In this document: positions 1 to 7,977 of the stretch, piece after piece | How the letters are laid out: each line of letters starts with the position of its first letter | Numbering within the stretch: the first letter of the stretch is position 1 | From: Bacteriovoracaceae bacterium | Lineage (GTDB): Bacteria; Bdellovibrionota; Bacteriovoracia; Bacteriovoracales; Bacteriovoracaceae | Assembly: GCA_947441615.1 (NCBI GenBank) | Contig: CANEUH010000016.1 | Coordinates: 1-64,000 of the forward strand | Reading direction: 5' to 3' | DNA length: 64,000 nucleotides | The notes under the pieces: model-generated | Told to the model about the DNA's origin: nothing | Database searches by the model: none | Seen by the model: only the letters and a program-made list of their open reading frames with translations | Translations under genes and position numbers: made by a program

Positions 1-1
1 T

Positions 2-130
2 GAGGTATACAATAAAAAAAGATTGCACTCATCTCTTGGGTATTTGAGTCCCGAAGAGTATGAGTGCAAGATACTAAGTTTAAAAAATAATGATCGGCCT
101 GTTCAGAAAATATGGGGTCGGAGCGTCTAG
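2..130 (+). pseudogene. IS3-family transposase (OrfB), C-terminal fragment
   Basis: The window opens inside a reading frame whose residues include YNKKRLHSSLGYLSPEEYE, the signature that ends the DDE integrase domain of IS3-family OrfB proteins. The frame stops with TAG after about 42 codons. The rest lies to the left of the window, so it cannot be decided whether the copy is intact. No clear terminal inverted repeat was recognised in the next 200 bases. The neighbouring pilin gene has a damaged start, which fits an insertion or deletion history here. Confidence 0.75.
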
Positions 131-356
131 TCCAAAGGGCTCAGTCCACTTTTATTTTCTTACAGGTGCCAGATTTCTCAGGATACATCAGAATTATTTT
201 CTCTTCAGATCATAAAGAGATCAATGTAAAAAAAATAATCTCCAAAATATCAGCACTTTATAAGAATCAGAAATTCTGCTTTAATATTGTAAATAATCTT
301 TGAAGGTTTCTGTTTTTTAATATCAGAAATGCGTTCTAAGATTTTAGGAAGTTAAT

Positions 357-986
357 ACGAAACATTTTTTCAAGAGTCGAGATGGATTTACTCTTGTAGA
401 GTTAATGGTAGTCGTTGCCATCATCGGACTTTTGTCTGCAGTAGCAATTCCTAACTTTAAAAAACATCAGGCAAAAGCAAGAGTCACCGAAGCTAAACTC
501 CAGCTTTCAGCCGTCTATGTAGCGGAATCCTCATTTTATAGTGATTATAATATGTACCATACTTGCTTACGCTACATGGGCTATGACCCGGATGCAGAAA
601 GGCGCAGCCGTTATTACTTTATAGGATTTACTTCAGGTTCCAATGTCGATCCAGCTGCCTATCAATCTGCAATGAATTCTGGTTTAAATTCTTCAGAGTG
701 TCCTTTATTTAATGAATCTATAGATGGTACGGCAAACAATGTTCCCAATGCGACTTTTTTTGCTGCTGGAAAAGGGATTGGGAACCGAATTGCTGACTCT
801 GGCTATGATGATGAAGGCTGCCTGGATCAACCAGGAACGTATGTTGGCACACAAGCAGATGCGGATAATATGACCTTTTTTGCTGGAGCTTACGGAGTGA
901 TCTCTAAGTGTACAGCTGGTTACACATGTTCATGCTTGAGAATAAATCATAATAAAGTTATTCAAATTCATTCATCTGGTTACTAA
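357..986 (+). CDS. Type IV pilin-like protein with ACG in place of ATG
   Basis: The frame encodes a class III prepilin leader: a short basic stretch (KHFFKSRDG), the prepilin peptidase site G|FTLVEL with the conserved glutamate at mature position 5, then a hydrophobic helix (MVVVAIIGLLSAVAIPNF) and a roughly 170-residue globular domain with several cysteines. A normal start is missing. The frame is closed by TAG at 345-347, and the codon where ATG is expected, five bases after a good AGGAAG ribosome site (346-351), is ACG at 357-359. The first in-frame ATG (405) lies inside the hydrophobic helix and would remove the processing site. The gene therefore either uses ACG, has lost its start, or carries a base error. 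It would be a pilus or type II secretion pseudopilin subunit in the inner membrane. A hairpin terminator follows at 1020. Confidence 0.75.
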   Translation, partial: TKHFFKSRDGFTLVELMVVVAIIGLLSAVAIPNFKKHQAKARVTEAKLQLSAVYVAESSFYSDYNMYHTCLRYMGYDPDAERRSRYYFIGFTSGSNVDPAAYQSAMNSGLNSSECPLFNESIDGTANNVPNATFFAAGKGIGNRIADSGYDDEGCLDQPGTYVGTQADADNMTFFAGAYGVISKCTAGYTCSCLRINHNKVIQIHSSGY

Positions 987-1019
987 AGAATAAATTTCTA
1001 AAAACTTTCATTCGATTTT

Positions 1020-1046
1020 AAAGTAGATTTCGGCTCTACTTTTTAT
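1020..1046 (+). terminator. Rho-independent terminator of the pilin-like gene
   Basis: An 8-bp perfect stem (AAAGTAGA / TCTACTTT) runs directly into a T-run on the + strand, 33 bases after the pilin stop codon. Confidence 0.7.
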
Positions 1047-1073
1047 TTGAGTGCCAATACTTAAAGTGTGTGA

Positions 1074-1103
1074 GGCCTGAACTTCTTTAAAAAAGTCCAG
1101 GCC
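1074..1103 (-). terminator. Hairpin downstream of the Kelch/beta-propeller gene
   Basis: The arms GGCCTGAACTT and AAGTCCAGGCC pair with one G-U exception, a few bases beyond the stop codon of the leftward gene. There is no long T-run after the stem, so its efficiency as a terminator is uncertain. Confidence 0.5.
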
Positions 1104-1109
1104 AGATAT

Positions 1110-2957
1110 TTAGCGAGAAATGGTTTCGAAAGTGGTGACTGGTAAGTCCATTTCTTGAGAATAATGATGACCACCTAAAACTCCAAGAGTTTTTTCGTCA
1201 ATAGAAAAAACCTGAGAGAAGCCTTTGGTCTCTTTCAGGTAGCGTCCCGTATGTCGCCAAGAGAGGTCATTCAACTCCATTGCATAAACGTGGGCCACAT
1301 ATTCGTAATTCATCGGTCCTGTTTTAAACATCCCTCCGAAGACCATGAGTTCATTGCCTAAAAGACCCGCTGCTGGAGCAAAGGTGGCAAAGGGAAGTGG
1401 AGTGAGCTCTTTAAAAGATCCATCTCTAGGATCGATCTGTGTCACCTTATTTAAGAGTTCAAAGTGAGAAGCTCCTTCTCCGAGACCGCCAACGAGGAGG
1501 AGTTTTCCATTTCTTTCCACTCCAGTGAACGCTCGTCTTACAGGTGAAGGGATTTTATAAGTGGCAAGTTCTACTTTCTCTGTTTTGATGTCGAAGATTT
1601 CAATTGAGTCATGAAATTTTCCGTCAGCATCATTGTTAAATTTCGGAGTACTGTTCCAGCCACCGACGAGATAAATTTTATCTTCAATCAAAATAGCAGC
1701 GTTGGATGAGCGAGGCTCTAGGAGTTTTGAGACAGTAGTCCAAGTGTTGGTTCTGATATCATAGCGATCGATTTGATCGAGAGATTTCCACCGGGGTTTA
1801 TGGACCTCTGAGTAAGCAAATCCGCCAAAGGCATAGATGAAGTTTCCGCTTGAGACGATTTGATAACCGTGGGCCTTGACGGGTCTTGGAGCAAGTTCTT
1901 TCCACTGATCAGTAGAAAGGTCATAGACGACGAATTGATCTGAGAAAGATTCAGGCGGGTAAGTGTGCTCGGCCCCCTGGTGACCCCCGGCCATATAGAG
2001 TTTTCCCTCATGGAAGGCTGTTCCGAATGAAGAACGAGGTTTTCCGAGGAAAGGAGCTCTCAAATTCTGCTGGTATTCTTTCTCACCTGAAAATTGAGGA
2101 GAATAGAAATCGACTTCTGCATTCGTTTCAGTCAGTGGAAGCCACTTGTTGTCTTTGAGAGTGAAGAGGCGAAAGTGCCCTGACTGATTTGATGCAAAAC
2201 AGAGTGAATTATCGGGAGCAAAACTAGGGGCCATTTCGTCTTTGGCTTCATTTGTCTTCTGGACAATTTCTCCGGTCACTCGATCTATCACGTATATGTT
2301 CCAGTTACCGTCTTTTTTAGAAGTATAAGCGATTAGCCGCTCGTCGAAAGAAAGGGCCGGGGACATGCCTTCGGCCAATACTTTTTTCTTATTTTCTAAA
2401 CGATCGAAGAGAACGATCTCTTTTTTACCAGCTTGGTTTCTTTGATAGACGATAAAATTTCCATCTGATGAAGGTCTAGGAAAGTAGGCTTCTTCATCTG
2501 TAAGAAGTTTTGCGTTTACTAGAGAATATTCCGCGAGACCCTCACCTTGGTTAGTAACTTCGAGCGCCCGATCAAAATAATAGAGGGCATTTTTCCCCTG
2601 AGGACCTGGAGCAGAATAAAAGATCCACTGTCCATTCTTTGAGAACTTCGGATGAAGTAGCATTCCTTTTTGAGGGAGCCTGAATTTTTGGGCCTGGTTT
2701 TTTTTCAAATTTAGATAAGTTAGAGAGAGGTCGTCCTGGCCCGGTCCTTCAGCGAAGATGATTTCCTGTCCGTTAGAAGAAATATCAGGGTAAAGGGCCC
2801 ACATACCGGCCGTAGTGGTGGAGATGGTCTCGGGAGCAGCGTCATGTCTTTTAAGCTGGACACTTTTCCCCATCGAGTCTTCTTTCATGTAAACAAAATC
2901 TGCAAACGAGGAGTAAGAAGTTATTGTTGCAAGAAATAAGAGAATGAAGGTTTTCAT
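1110..2957 (-). CDS. Exported protein with TolB-like propeller and Kelch repeats
   Basis: A clear signal peptide (MKTFILLFLATITSYSSFA) is followed by about 270 residues of TolB/PD40-type beta-propeller repeats (for example 'LYPDISSNGQEIIFAEG', 'AYFPRPSSDGNFIVYQR', 'MAPSFAPDNSLCFASN'). Then come Kelch repeats (residues ~305-610) with the typical GG-(hydrophobic) turns, such as 'LYMAGGHQG', 'IYAFGGFAY', 'IYLVGGWNS' and 'LLLVGGLGEG'. The protein would be periplasmic or surface exposed, with two binding propellers and no visible catalytic motif. The fusion of the two propeller types in one chain is less usual. Its ligand is unknown. Confidence 0.85.
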   Translation of the reverse strand: MKTFILLFLATITSYSSFADFVYMKEDSMGKSVQLKRHDAAPETISTTTAGMWALYPDISSNGQEIIFAEGPGQDDLSLTYLNLKKNQAQKFRLPQKGMLLHPKFSKNGQWIFYSAPGPQGKNALYYFDRALEVTNQGEGLAEYSLVNAKLLTDEEAYFPRPSSDGNFIVYQRNQAGKKEIVLFDRLENKKKVLAEGMSPALSFDERLIAYTSKKDGNWNIYVIDRVTGEIVQKTNEAKDEMAPSFAPDNSLCFASNQSGHFRLFTLKDNKWLPLTETNAEVDFYSPQFSGEKEYQQNLRAPFLGKPRSSFGTAFHEGKLYMAGGHQGAEHTYPPESFSDQFVVYDLSTDQWKELAPRPVKAHGYQIVSSGNFIYAFGGFAYSEVHKPRWKSLDQIDRYDIRTNTWTTVSKLLEPRSSNAAILIEDKIYLVGGWNSTPKFNNDADGKFHDSIEIFDIKTEKVELATYKIPSPVRRAFTGVERNGKLLLVGGLGEGASHFELLNKVTQIDPRDGSFKELTPLPFATFAPAAGLLGNELMVFGGMFKTGPMNYEYVAHVYAMELNDLSWRHTGRYLKETKGFSQVFSIDEKTLGVLGGHHYSQEMDLPVTTFETISR

Positions 2958-3089
2958 AGGGTTCCTTTAAGAAAAAAGTGAACCGATCATATCCCCAAAG
3001 TGTTAGGCTTATCAAACAATATTCATGGGGCGCTTTGCATAAAATATAACTTCCCACAAGCCCTTTATGGGGGCTTGCATCGGCGTGCA

Positions 3090-3161
3090 ATGGCTATTCT
3101 TCTTGCGAGACGACCCATCTCTCGAAAAAATTCTAGAGGAGGTGAGACCGACGGTCCTTAA
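3090..3161 (+). CDS. Possible 23-codon leader-like ORF
   Basis: An ATG at 3090 opens a basic 23-residue frame (MAILLARRPISRKNSR, then GGETDGP) ending ten bases before the next small ORF. No convincing ribosome site precedes it. The stretch is more GC-rich than its surroundings and contains short complementary arms (CGAGA/TCTCG; GACCG/CGGTC), so it could instead be a structured leader. There is no similarity I can name. Confidence 0.2.
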   Translation: MAILLARRPISRKNSRGGETDGP

Positions 3162-3171
3162 GGGATTAACA

Positions 3172-3261
3172 ATGAAATCAAAAATAAAATTAAATCTTGA
3201 TGAATACTTTAAATTTTTTAAAGGAACTAAGGAGACTAATTTTTTTGCAGCAGGCTTCTAA
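3172..3261 (+). CDS. Possible 29-residue small protein
   Basis: The ATG lies seven bases after AAGGG and opens a frame MKSKIKLNLDEYFKFFKG followed by 11 more residues. It ends four bases into the 3' end of the convergent lipoprotein gene. The ribosome-site spacing is reasonable, but the frame is short and I do not recognise it. It may be the tail of a decayed gene. Confidence 0.25.
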   Translation: MKSKIKLNLDEYFKFFKGTKETNFFAAGF

Positions 3262-3722
3262 ATATCATCTTTTAACTGAAGGACATCTACCTCAGTATTG
3301 TTGATATACATGATATCAAGATCGTTATCATCATCCAGATTTCCAAAAATTGCGATTTTAAACGCGTCATCTGAAATTTTACAATCCGGACACGCGGTAG
3401 CTACTTCAGGGTGAGACTCAGCGGTTCCAAAATTATAGTAAAGAGGTACTGATCCTCCCTCTTCCTTTTGAGATTTTTCAATTATTTCTTTAAGCTTTTC
3501 GTAAGAGGGGTATTTGTTATTATCCACCTGATACAATTGCATAGAGGTTCTTACATTGAGTGCAAGAAGTTTCCCATCAGTGCGCTTTGTCTTGAGCAGG
3601 AATTCATTTTTAGCTTCAGTGGAAGGGCTCTCTGTTTTATTACATGCGATGAGTGAAACTAAAGCAAGTGCGTAGAAGCCATTTTTAAAAAGATCATGAA
3701 TAATTCTAGTTGGTTCAGACAT
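3258..3722 (-). CDS. Lipoprotein with a pilin-like globular domain
   Basis: The N-terminus has a basic/hydrophobic segment ending in the lipobox LIAC (Cys27), so the protein is probably lipidated. The ribosome site AGGAG lies six bases before the ATG. The mature part resembles the globular half of type II secretion/type IV pilins: 'LNVRTSMQLYQVDNNKYPSY' matches the GspG-type motif after the pilin helix, and 'AIFGNLDDDNDLDIMYIN' resembles the C-terminal strand of pilin-like proteins. A CPDC motif precedes it. The pilin N-terminal helix and leader are absent and replaced by a lipid anchor. The function is unknown; I infer a pilin-domain protein exported by Sec and not assembled into a fibre. 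Confidence 0.7.
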   Translation of the reverse strand: MSEPTRIIHDLFKNGFYALALVSLIACNKTESPSTEAKNEFLLKTKRTDGKLLALNVRTSMQLYQVDNNKYPSYEKLKEIIEKSQKEEGGSVPLYYNFGTAESHPEVATACPDCKISDDAFKIAIFGNLDDDNDLDIMYINNTEVDVLQLKDDI

Positions 3723-4124
3723 TTCGGCTCCTGATTTAAAATATCAATAATTAGACAATCAACTGAGAATGTTGTCAAACACCATAATTTCAACGCCAGT
3801 TCGTGTCTGATCAGAAGGGCGCACACTAAAAGACAAGAAATCGATTCAATTTTTGCTTATTAAGATAAAGAAATAGTGAGGGGACAGTGAAATCTGATTG
3901 GCCGCCTTAAAGAAGGTTTCCCAAGGCTCCACCAAACTTTCTAGTTTAACCGAACGCATAACGGGAACAACCTTATTCAAGGGAGGCCATCAACAGAAAT
4001 TCTGATACAAATTTCAGAATCACCACTTTTCTCGAATAGTTCGATTCCAATGGTGAATCCTGATACGTAGGCACAACTTAATTTAAAGTTGATATATAAG
4101 TTTCTGGTTAGGCCATTTCATTAG
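3723..4124. other. Intergenic region with a short unidentified coding-like remnant
   Basis: About 400 bases hold no convincing gene. On the minus strand an open stretch of 47 codons (3846-3989) reads like coding sequence, including 'SLVEPWETFFKAANQISL', but it begins after a stop codon without a start. It is probably the tail of a decayed gene or insertion sequence whose family I cannot name. Confidence 0.35.
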
Positions 4125-4556
4125 TTATTGCATGTCTCGGCAGTTCGGAAGTGATCTGACGGCACGTAATAAGGAATTTCTTACCACAGCATAGCCACTG
4201 GCGATGATATATCTTTCTGCCTTTCCATGCCCTTTTGCGATGATCTTTTTGCCATCTTTCATTAGTACTACATTGACTTCAGATTTCTGATAAATCCCGT
4301 TATTAAAGACGATCCCAAATGTGTAGCCTTCTCCTCGACGGTAATCAAATTTTTTGTATTCCTCATATTTAGCACTCAGAGAATATTCATATTGACCATA
4401 TGAAATAGTATAACCTTTTTTCTCCAAGGTTTTATGAGCAATTTCTTTTTGATAGTCGTGCTTAGTACCAGCAATTTCTGCATTTATCCGGCATTCATCA
4501 GCTGCAAAAGTAGTCGAAGCACTGAGAGCTAAAATAAGAAAAAAGATTTTTGTCAT
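4125..4556 (-). CDS. Small exported protein of unknown function
   Basis: The ATG at 4556 is preceded by GTGGAG at suitable spacing and starts a signal peptide (MTKIFFLILALSASTTFA) cut before ADECR. The mature protein is about 125 residues, lysine- and tyrosine-rich, with a cysteine near each end (ECRI and NCRD) that could form a disulfide. A GTG four codons upstream is possible but would put the ribosome site inside the gene. No family is recognised. It was probably a single gene left among insertion-sequence remnants. Confidence 0.75.
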   Translation of the reverse strand: MTKIFFLILALSASTTFAADECRINAEIAGTKHDYQKEIAHKTLEKKGYTISYGQYEYSLSAKYEEYKKFDYRRGEGYTFGIVFNNGIYQKSEVNVVLMKDGKKIIAKGHGKAERYIIASGYAVVRNSLLRAVRSLPNCRDMQ

Positions 4557-4688
4557 AACGAACTCCACTTCTATGGTTTATTCTTTCTAAGATAATTGTT
4601 TTTGAGTTAGAGAGGGCACGAAATGTAATAATGAAGTAGTCCTCTATAGAAGTTAGATGATTCTGTCCTATAAATAATAGTTGTGAAC

Positions 4689-4713
4689 CCTAAATCTAAA
4701 TACTTAGATTAGG
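4689..4713. repeat. Inverted repeat before the transposase remnant
   Basis: CCTAAATCTAA and TTAGATTAGG form a nearly perfect 10-bp hairpin with a small loop, ending 10 bases before the transposase ATG. It could be an operator or an end structure of the insertion sequence. Confidence 0.45.
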
Positions 4714-4723
4714 ACGATTAAAG

Positions 4724-5083
4724 ATGGGAAACATCACCATGGGCCAGCAAGAACTCAAAACCTATGGACTTGGAATGGACGTCATCAAAGGAAAACTCGC
4801 AATTGTGGACTATGCTCTTCAAATTGGTAAGTCTTACCGTCAGGCCGAAAGAATCATTAATCGAATTAAGCATGAGGATGCCAAGGGCGTTCTTCATGGC
4901 AACACTGGCCGAGAACCTCACAACAAAACTCCCCTTGAAACAGAACTTATGATCATTGATCTCTTGAAAAATAATTATGAAAACTTCAACCTCACGCACT
5001 TTAATGAGAAAGCAAAACTCCATTCGTACTTGCATCAGCCCCATTATTTACAGTTGATCCATTTCCAGATCTATTCAAACTAA
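4724..5083 (+). pseudogene. Truncated ISNCY/IS1202-type transposase
   Basis: The first ~95 residues carry the helix-turn-helix start of this transposase group: 'GKLAIVDYALQIGKSYRQAE' then 'RIINRIKHEDAKGVLHGN', 'GREPHNKT' and 'YENFNLTHFNEK'. Full proteins are about 400 or more residues and continue into the DDE core. Here the homology breaks off near position 5010 and the frame runs into unrelated sequence. The gene is therefore dead, truncated by a deletion or later insertion. Confidence 0.75.
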
Positions 5084-5319
5084 CAGTATCGCTTCTTGAA
5101 AGTGACCAATCCCAAATTTGGCAAGTGCCAGTGGGTACAGCGACCCATATTGTTTGAATTGGGGTATGAGCTTCCACTTAGACCCCACCCTCTGAATATG
5201 TTATCAAAAGTTAAAAAATCAAGAGCGGTTGAATAGGTGGCAGTACCAGTAGTGTCAGTTGTGTTGGCGGTAGTTGATGCACTCAATATCTTTGAGGAAA
5301 AAGGACCTAGGAAAGAGGT
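5080..5319 (-). pseudogene. Possible fragment of an exported/surface protein gene
   Basis: An 80-codon open stretch on the minus strand has protein-like composition: a Ser/Thr-rich linker (SASTTANTTDTTGTATY) followed by 'ALDFLTFDNIFRGWGLSG' and 'NMGRCTHWHLPNLGLV'. It is bounded upstream by TAA and has no proper start; only a TTG is present. It abuts the truncated transposase. I take it as a remnant of a surface protein, with low certainty. Confidence 0.3.
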
Positions 5320-5376
5320 TTACGGATAGGCATTTATTTTGGTCAGCTAAAATAGGAAAAGCCTGAATTAATTTCT

Positions 5377-5418
5377 AACTGCCCTCCCTCACTTGTGTAG
5401 ACGGGGCAGTTTTTTTTC
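5377..5418 (+). terminator. Rho-independent terminator
   Basis: The arms AACTGCCC and GGGCAGTT are separated by about 19 bases and followed by a run of eight T residues on the + strand. No intact gene ends just before it, so it may belong to a lost gene. Confidence 0.65.
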
Positions 5419-5529
5419 CTCTTTATGAACTCATCAATTTTCCACTATGATTTAAATTTAAGTGATTCTAGAAACTTAATCCTTGGAATAGGGCTCCCTT
5501 TCTTGCAAGAATTCCTGCATGAAAAGAAC

Positions 5530-5935
5530 ATGCCCAAGCTGATTTGTGCTGGCCCAGAATTTGTCATTCGAAATGGAACTTTTTGAGAAAAGATGACTCT
5601 AAATGGATTCAAAGGTATCGATCTAAAAACTGTGGAACTCGTTTTTCGTCTGAAACGTTTTCTGATTTTTATCGCCTTAAAAAAAAGAATAAATGCAACA
5701 CTTTTATAGCGACTCTCACCAGGGATGTCGGTAATGAGGTGTACTTTCGTTCTAAAATGTAATCATAAAACGATCGCCCGAAAACTAGCAATTCTTGCCA
5801 AGAGGTGCAGAGAAGCCAATGAGTTGGAGTTAAAAAAAATTCGTGGGTGAGTCCACAATGTTCAAATCGATGACCTTCAGGTTAGCATCTAAAAACCTTT
5901 GGAATTGAGATTCTTTAGTTACTAATGATTGAATA
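5530..5935 (+). pseudogene. Frameshifted zinc-ribbon transposase remnant
   Basis: Joining two frames recovers an N-terminal zinc ribbon typical of IS1-like/IS1595-like transposases: 'GPEFVIRNGTFLRKDDSKW' then 'IQRYRSKNCGTRFSSETFS'. A third stretch gives 'KTIARKLAILAKRCREAN' and 'VQIDDLQV', resembling the region entering the catalytic core. Shifts and stop codons (for example TGA near 5584) separate the pieces, and everything after about 5930 is missing. This is a decayed insertion sequence. Confidence 0.65.
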
Positions 5936-6002
5936 TTAAAAAAAACTTACCTTTGTTAAGCGTTTTACTTTTGTTATTAAGAATTTTAGTTAAACTATAA
6001 GT

Positions 6003-6971
6003 ATGAAAACAAAATCATCGTCTCGTCTTTTCCTAATGAGTACTCTTTTATTAAGTTCAATCCCCACGCTTGCGGTAGAGGAGTTCTATGAAGTGAAGGA
6101 GGGTGAGATTTTTTCTCGAATTGCTCGTAGGCAATTTGGGAAGCCTACTTATTCAAAAGCTGGAGCTTTAGAAAAACTGAAATCGCTTAATCCTGAAATT
6201 AAAAATATTCACAAACTTAATCTTGGTCAAAAATTAAGAATATCTGAAGCGGAGACAAATGAGACTCCCTCTAGTTCGTCTGATGTTGTGATCCAACCTG
6301 AACCCCAATTACCACAAACAATTGCTAGTGAATCTCGTGGAGAAATCGCTCCAACATTTAAATTTGTCACCTTAAAAACTGTTGAAAGAAACTCGAACAC
6401 TCACACGGATATTCTTTCTAAATACTATGTTGAAATCCCTTTGAGTTTAGAACAGAAGTTTCATCCTGAAATGTCTGTTTATGAGAGAGTTACTTTGGCG
6501 AGTGTTAAGTTTTCAGGTCTACAAGGGGATTCTTCGCGTGATCAGAATTTTCTTCTATGGGGTGCTGCCCTTGGATTGAAATATGATAACTTTAAAAGTT
6601 TTGAAATCTTTGGGGAGATGGGCCTTGAGCCGATGTTATTTGCTAAAGATGTGGTTCGTTCGAGTTTTAAGATGACGGCGATAAATCTACCTAATGCGAA
6701 GCTTGGACTTCAAAGGCTTCTTTTTGATTTTAATGAGATTTCATTGGGGGCGAAGGCCCAAGTTGTTTCTTATTTTGGTGGATCGAATCCGTCGGTTATC
6801 GTTAAGTCCGGTACGGGTTTTGGAGGGGCCCTTTACCTTCGTAAAACACTTCCTAGCTCCGTTTGGGGGCTAGATTTTGGATTAGATAAGATTTACCAGA
6901 ACTCTTCCTTATTCCAGCAAACACGTACTGACTTTAACGGAATGCTGAAATATGAGTTTAAATTCTTTTAA
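6003..6971 (+). CDS. Exported LysM-domain protein with barrel-like C-terminus
   Basis: A signal peptide (to LAVEE, ~residue 25) is followed by one LysM domain at residues ~28-76: 'FYEVKEGEIFSRIARRQFG' through 'HKLNLGQKLRI', which binds peptidoglycan or chitin-like glycans. A Ser/Pro-rich linker follows. The remaining ~220 residues have alternating hydrophobic strands rich in Phe, Tyr and Gly and end in 'YEFKFF', as outer-membrane barrels do. The protein would tie the outer membrane to peptidoglycan. No enzyme motif is visible. It appears to be a single gene with its own AT-rich promoter region. Confidence 0.75.
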   Translation: MKTKSSSRLFLMSTLLLSSIPTLAVEEFYEVKEGEIFSRIARRQFGKPTYSKAGALEKLKSLNPEIKNIHKLNLGQKLRISEAETNETPSSSSDVVIQPEPQLPQTIASESRGEIAPTFKFVTLKTVERNSNTHTDILSKYYVEIPLSLEQKFHPEMSVYERVTLASVKFSGLQGDSSRDQNFLLWGAALGLKYDNFKSFEIFGEMGLEPMLFAKDVVRSSFKMTAINLPNAKLGLQRLLFDFNEISLGAKAQVVSYFGGSNPSVIVKSGTGFGGALYLRKTLPSSVWGLDFGLDKIYQNSSLFQQTRTDFNGMLKYEFKFF

Positions 6972-7224
6972 TTATCTGATCGACTTTGCCATTTTTGACC
7001 ACTCCAAGATCTCTAAAATAGAGGGTCGATTACTTTCTTCTGATTAAGGTCCTTTACACTCACTTGCCAATTTTAATTGGCGTCCAACAATTATAAAATA
7101 TTTGTTTCTAGATTTGCTCTCAATGATTGCTAAATTATTTCGATAAGATAGCGTAAATACATTAACCCTCATATGAGCAAATGGTTGATGGTAAAATTAG
7201 GTATCTTTTACAAAGAGAGATTTT

Positions 7225-7977
7225 ATGAATAAGACAAAATTTTTGGCAATTATATTTATGCTTACACTACTTGGTGCCTGTGTCAGTAGTGGTGGTAAAG
7301 AAGATTCTTCCAGTGGTAGTGATTTGAGTGGACACGTGAGCTCTGTTCTTAAGTTTTTTAACCCCCTAAATACCGCCCATGCTTCTGATTCAAGAGTCTG
7401 CGTTCCAGTTCCTGGAAATGGGGGAAATGGTAAGGTTCGCATTTATACGATCAATCCTTTAGATGGATTTAAAACCTTTGCTTGTAGCACCCACCTTGCG
7501 AATGATAATTCTTTTAGTGCAACAATTTTTGATGATAATATTCCGTCTGGGCATCATCTTAAAGTAGAAGCTGATCTTGGAGGTGTTATAAGGGAAGCGG
7601 TGGTAAATTCCAATGATAAAGATAAAAAATATATCTTAGTTGACCCTATTTCAACAATTACATCTCCTGTTGCCCTCGATATGCTTAAATCCGACGACTC
7701 TGCAAAACCTGAATTAATTCGTCAGCCCGTGAAATCATTTGTGGAATCATTTGGTGTGGACTTAACAAGTATACCACCTCAAAATGTAGCGAAACTTAAA
7801 TTGATATTCGAAAACAATTTGAGTTTGACTTCAAATTGTCTCTTTACCGAAGACGATCCAAAAAAGACTCAATTCGGAGTTTTTTTATTTAACCGAATTG
7901 AGGATACAAAACTCACAGTAGGAGGAGATGGTCAGCCTGATGCTTCCGCGCAATCTTACATTAAATTTGGAGACTAG
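7225..7977 (+). CDS. Lipoprotein of unknown function
   Basis: Lipobox LLGAC (Cys19) ends a short signal segment. Serine- and glycine-rich residues follow (SSGGKEDSSSGSDLSG), a typical lipoprotein tether. The 230-residue mature domain has four further cysteines and no family I recognise. A ribosome site (AGAGAG) precedes the ATG. The stop codon overlaps the 3' end of the convergent phospholipase gene by four bases, so its terminator lies inside that gene (8017-8042). Confidence 0.7.
   Translation: MNKTKFLAIIFMLTLLGACVSSGGKEDSSSGSDLSGHVSSVLKFFNPLNTAHASDSRVCVPVPGNGGNGKVRIYTINPLDGFKTFACSTHLANDNSFSATIFDDNIPSGHHLKVEADLGGVIREAVVNSNDKDKKYILVDPISTITSPVALDMLKSDDSAKPELIRQPVKSFVESFGVDLTSIPPQNVAKLKLIFENNLSLTSNCLFTEDDPKKTQFGVFLFNRIEDTKLTVGGDGQPDASAQSYIKFGD

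Noticed and set aside
112-303. 63-codon ORF after the IS3 fragment
   Set aside because: It starts inside the transposase frame and has no ribosome site; at best it is the tail of a disrupted gene.
1718-2011. Antisense ORF in the Kelch gene
   Set aside because: It lies fully inside the better supported Kelch/propeller gene and has no export or domain signature.
5377-5418. Fourth copy of the MITE-like terminal repeat
   Set aside because: Only the outer AACTGCC letters agree with the element; the rest is a plain terminator hairpin.
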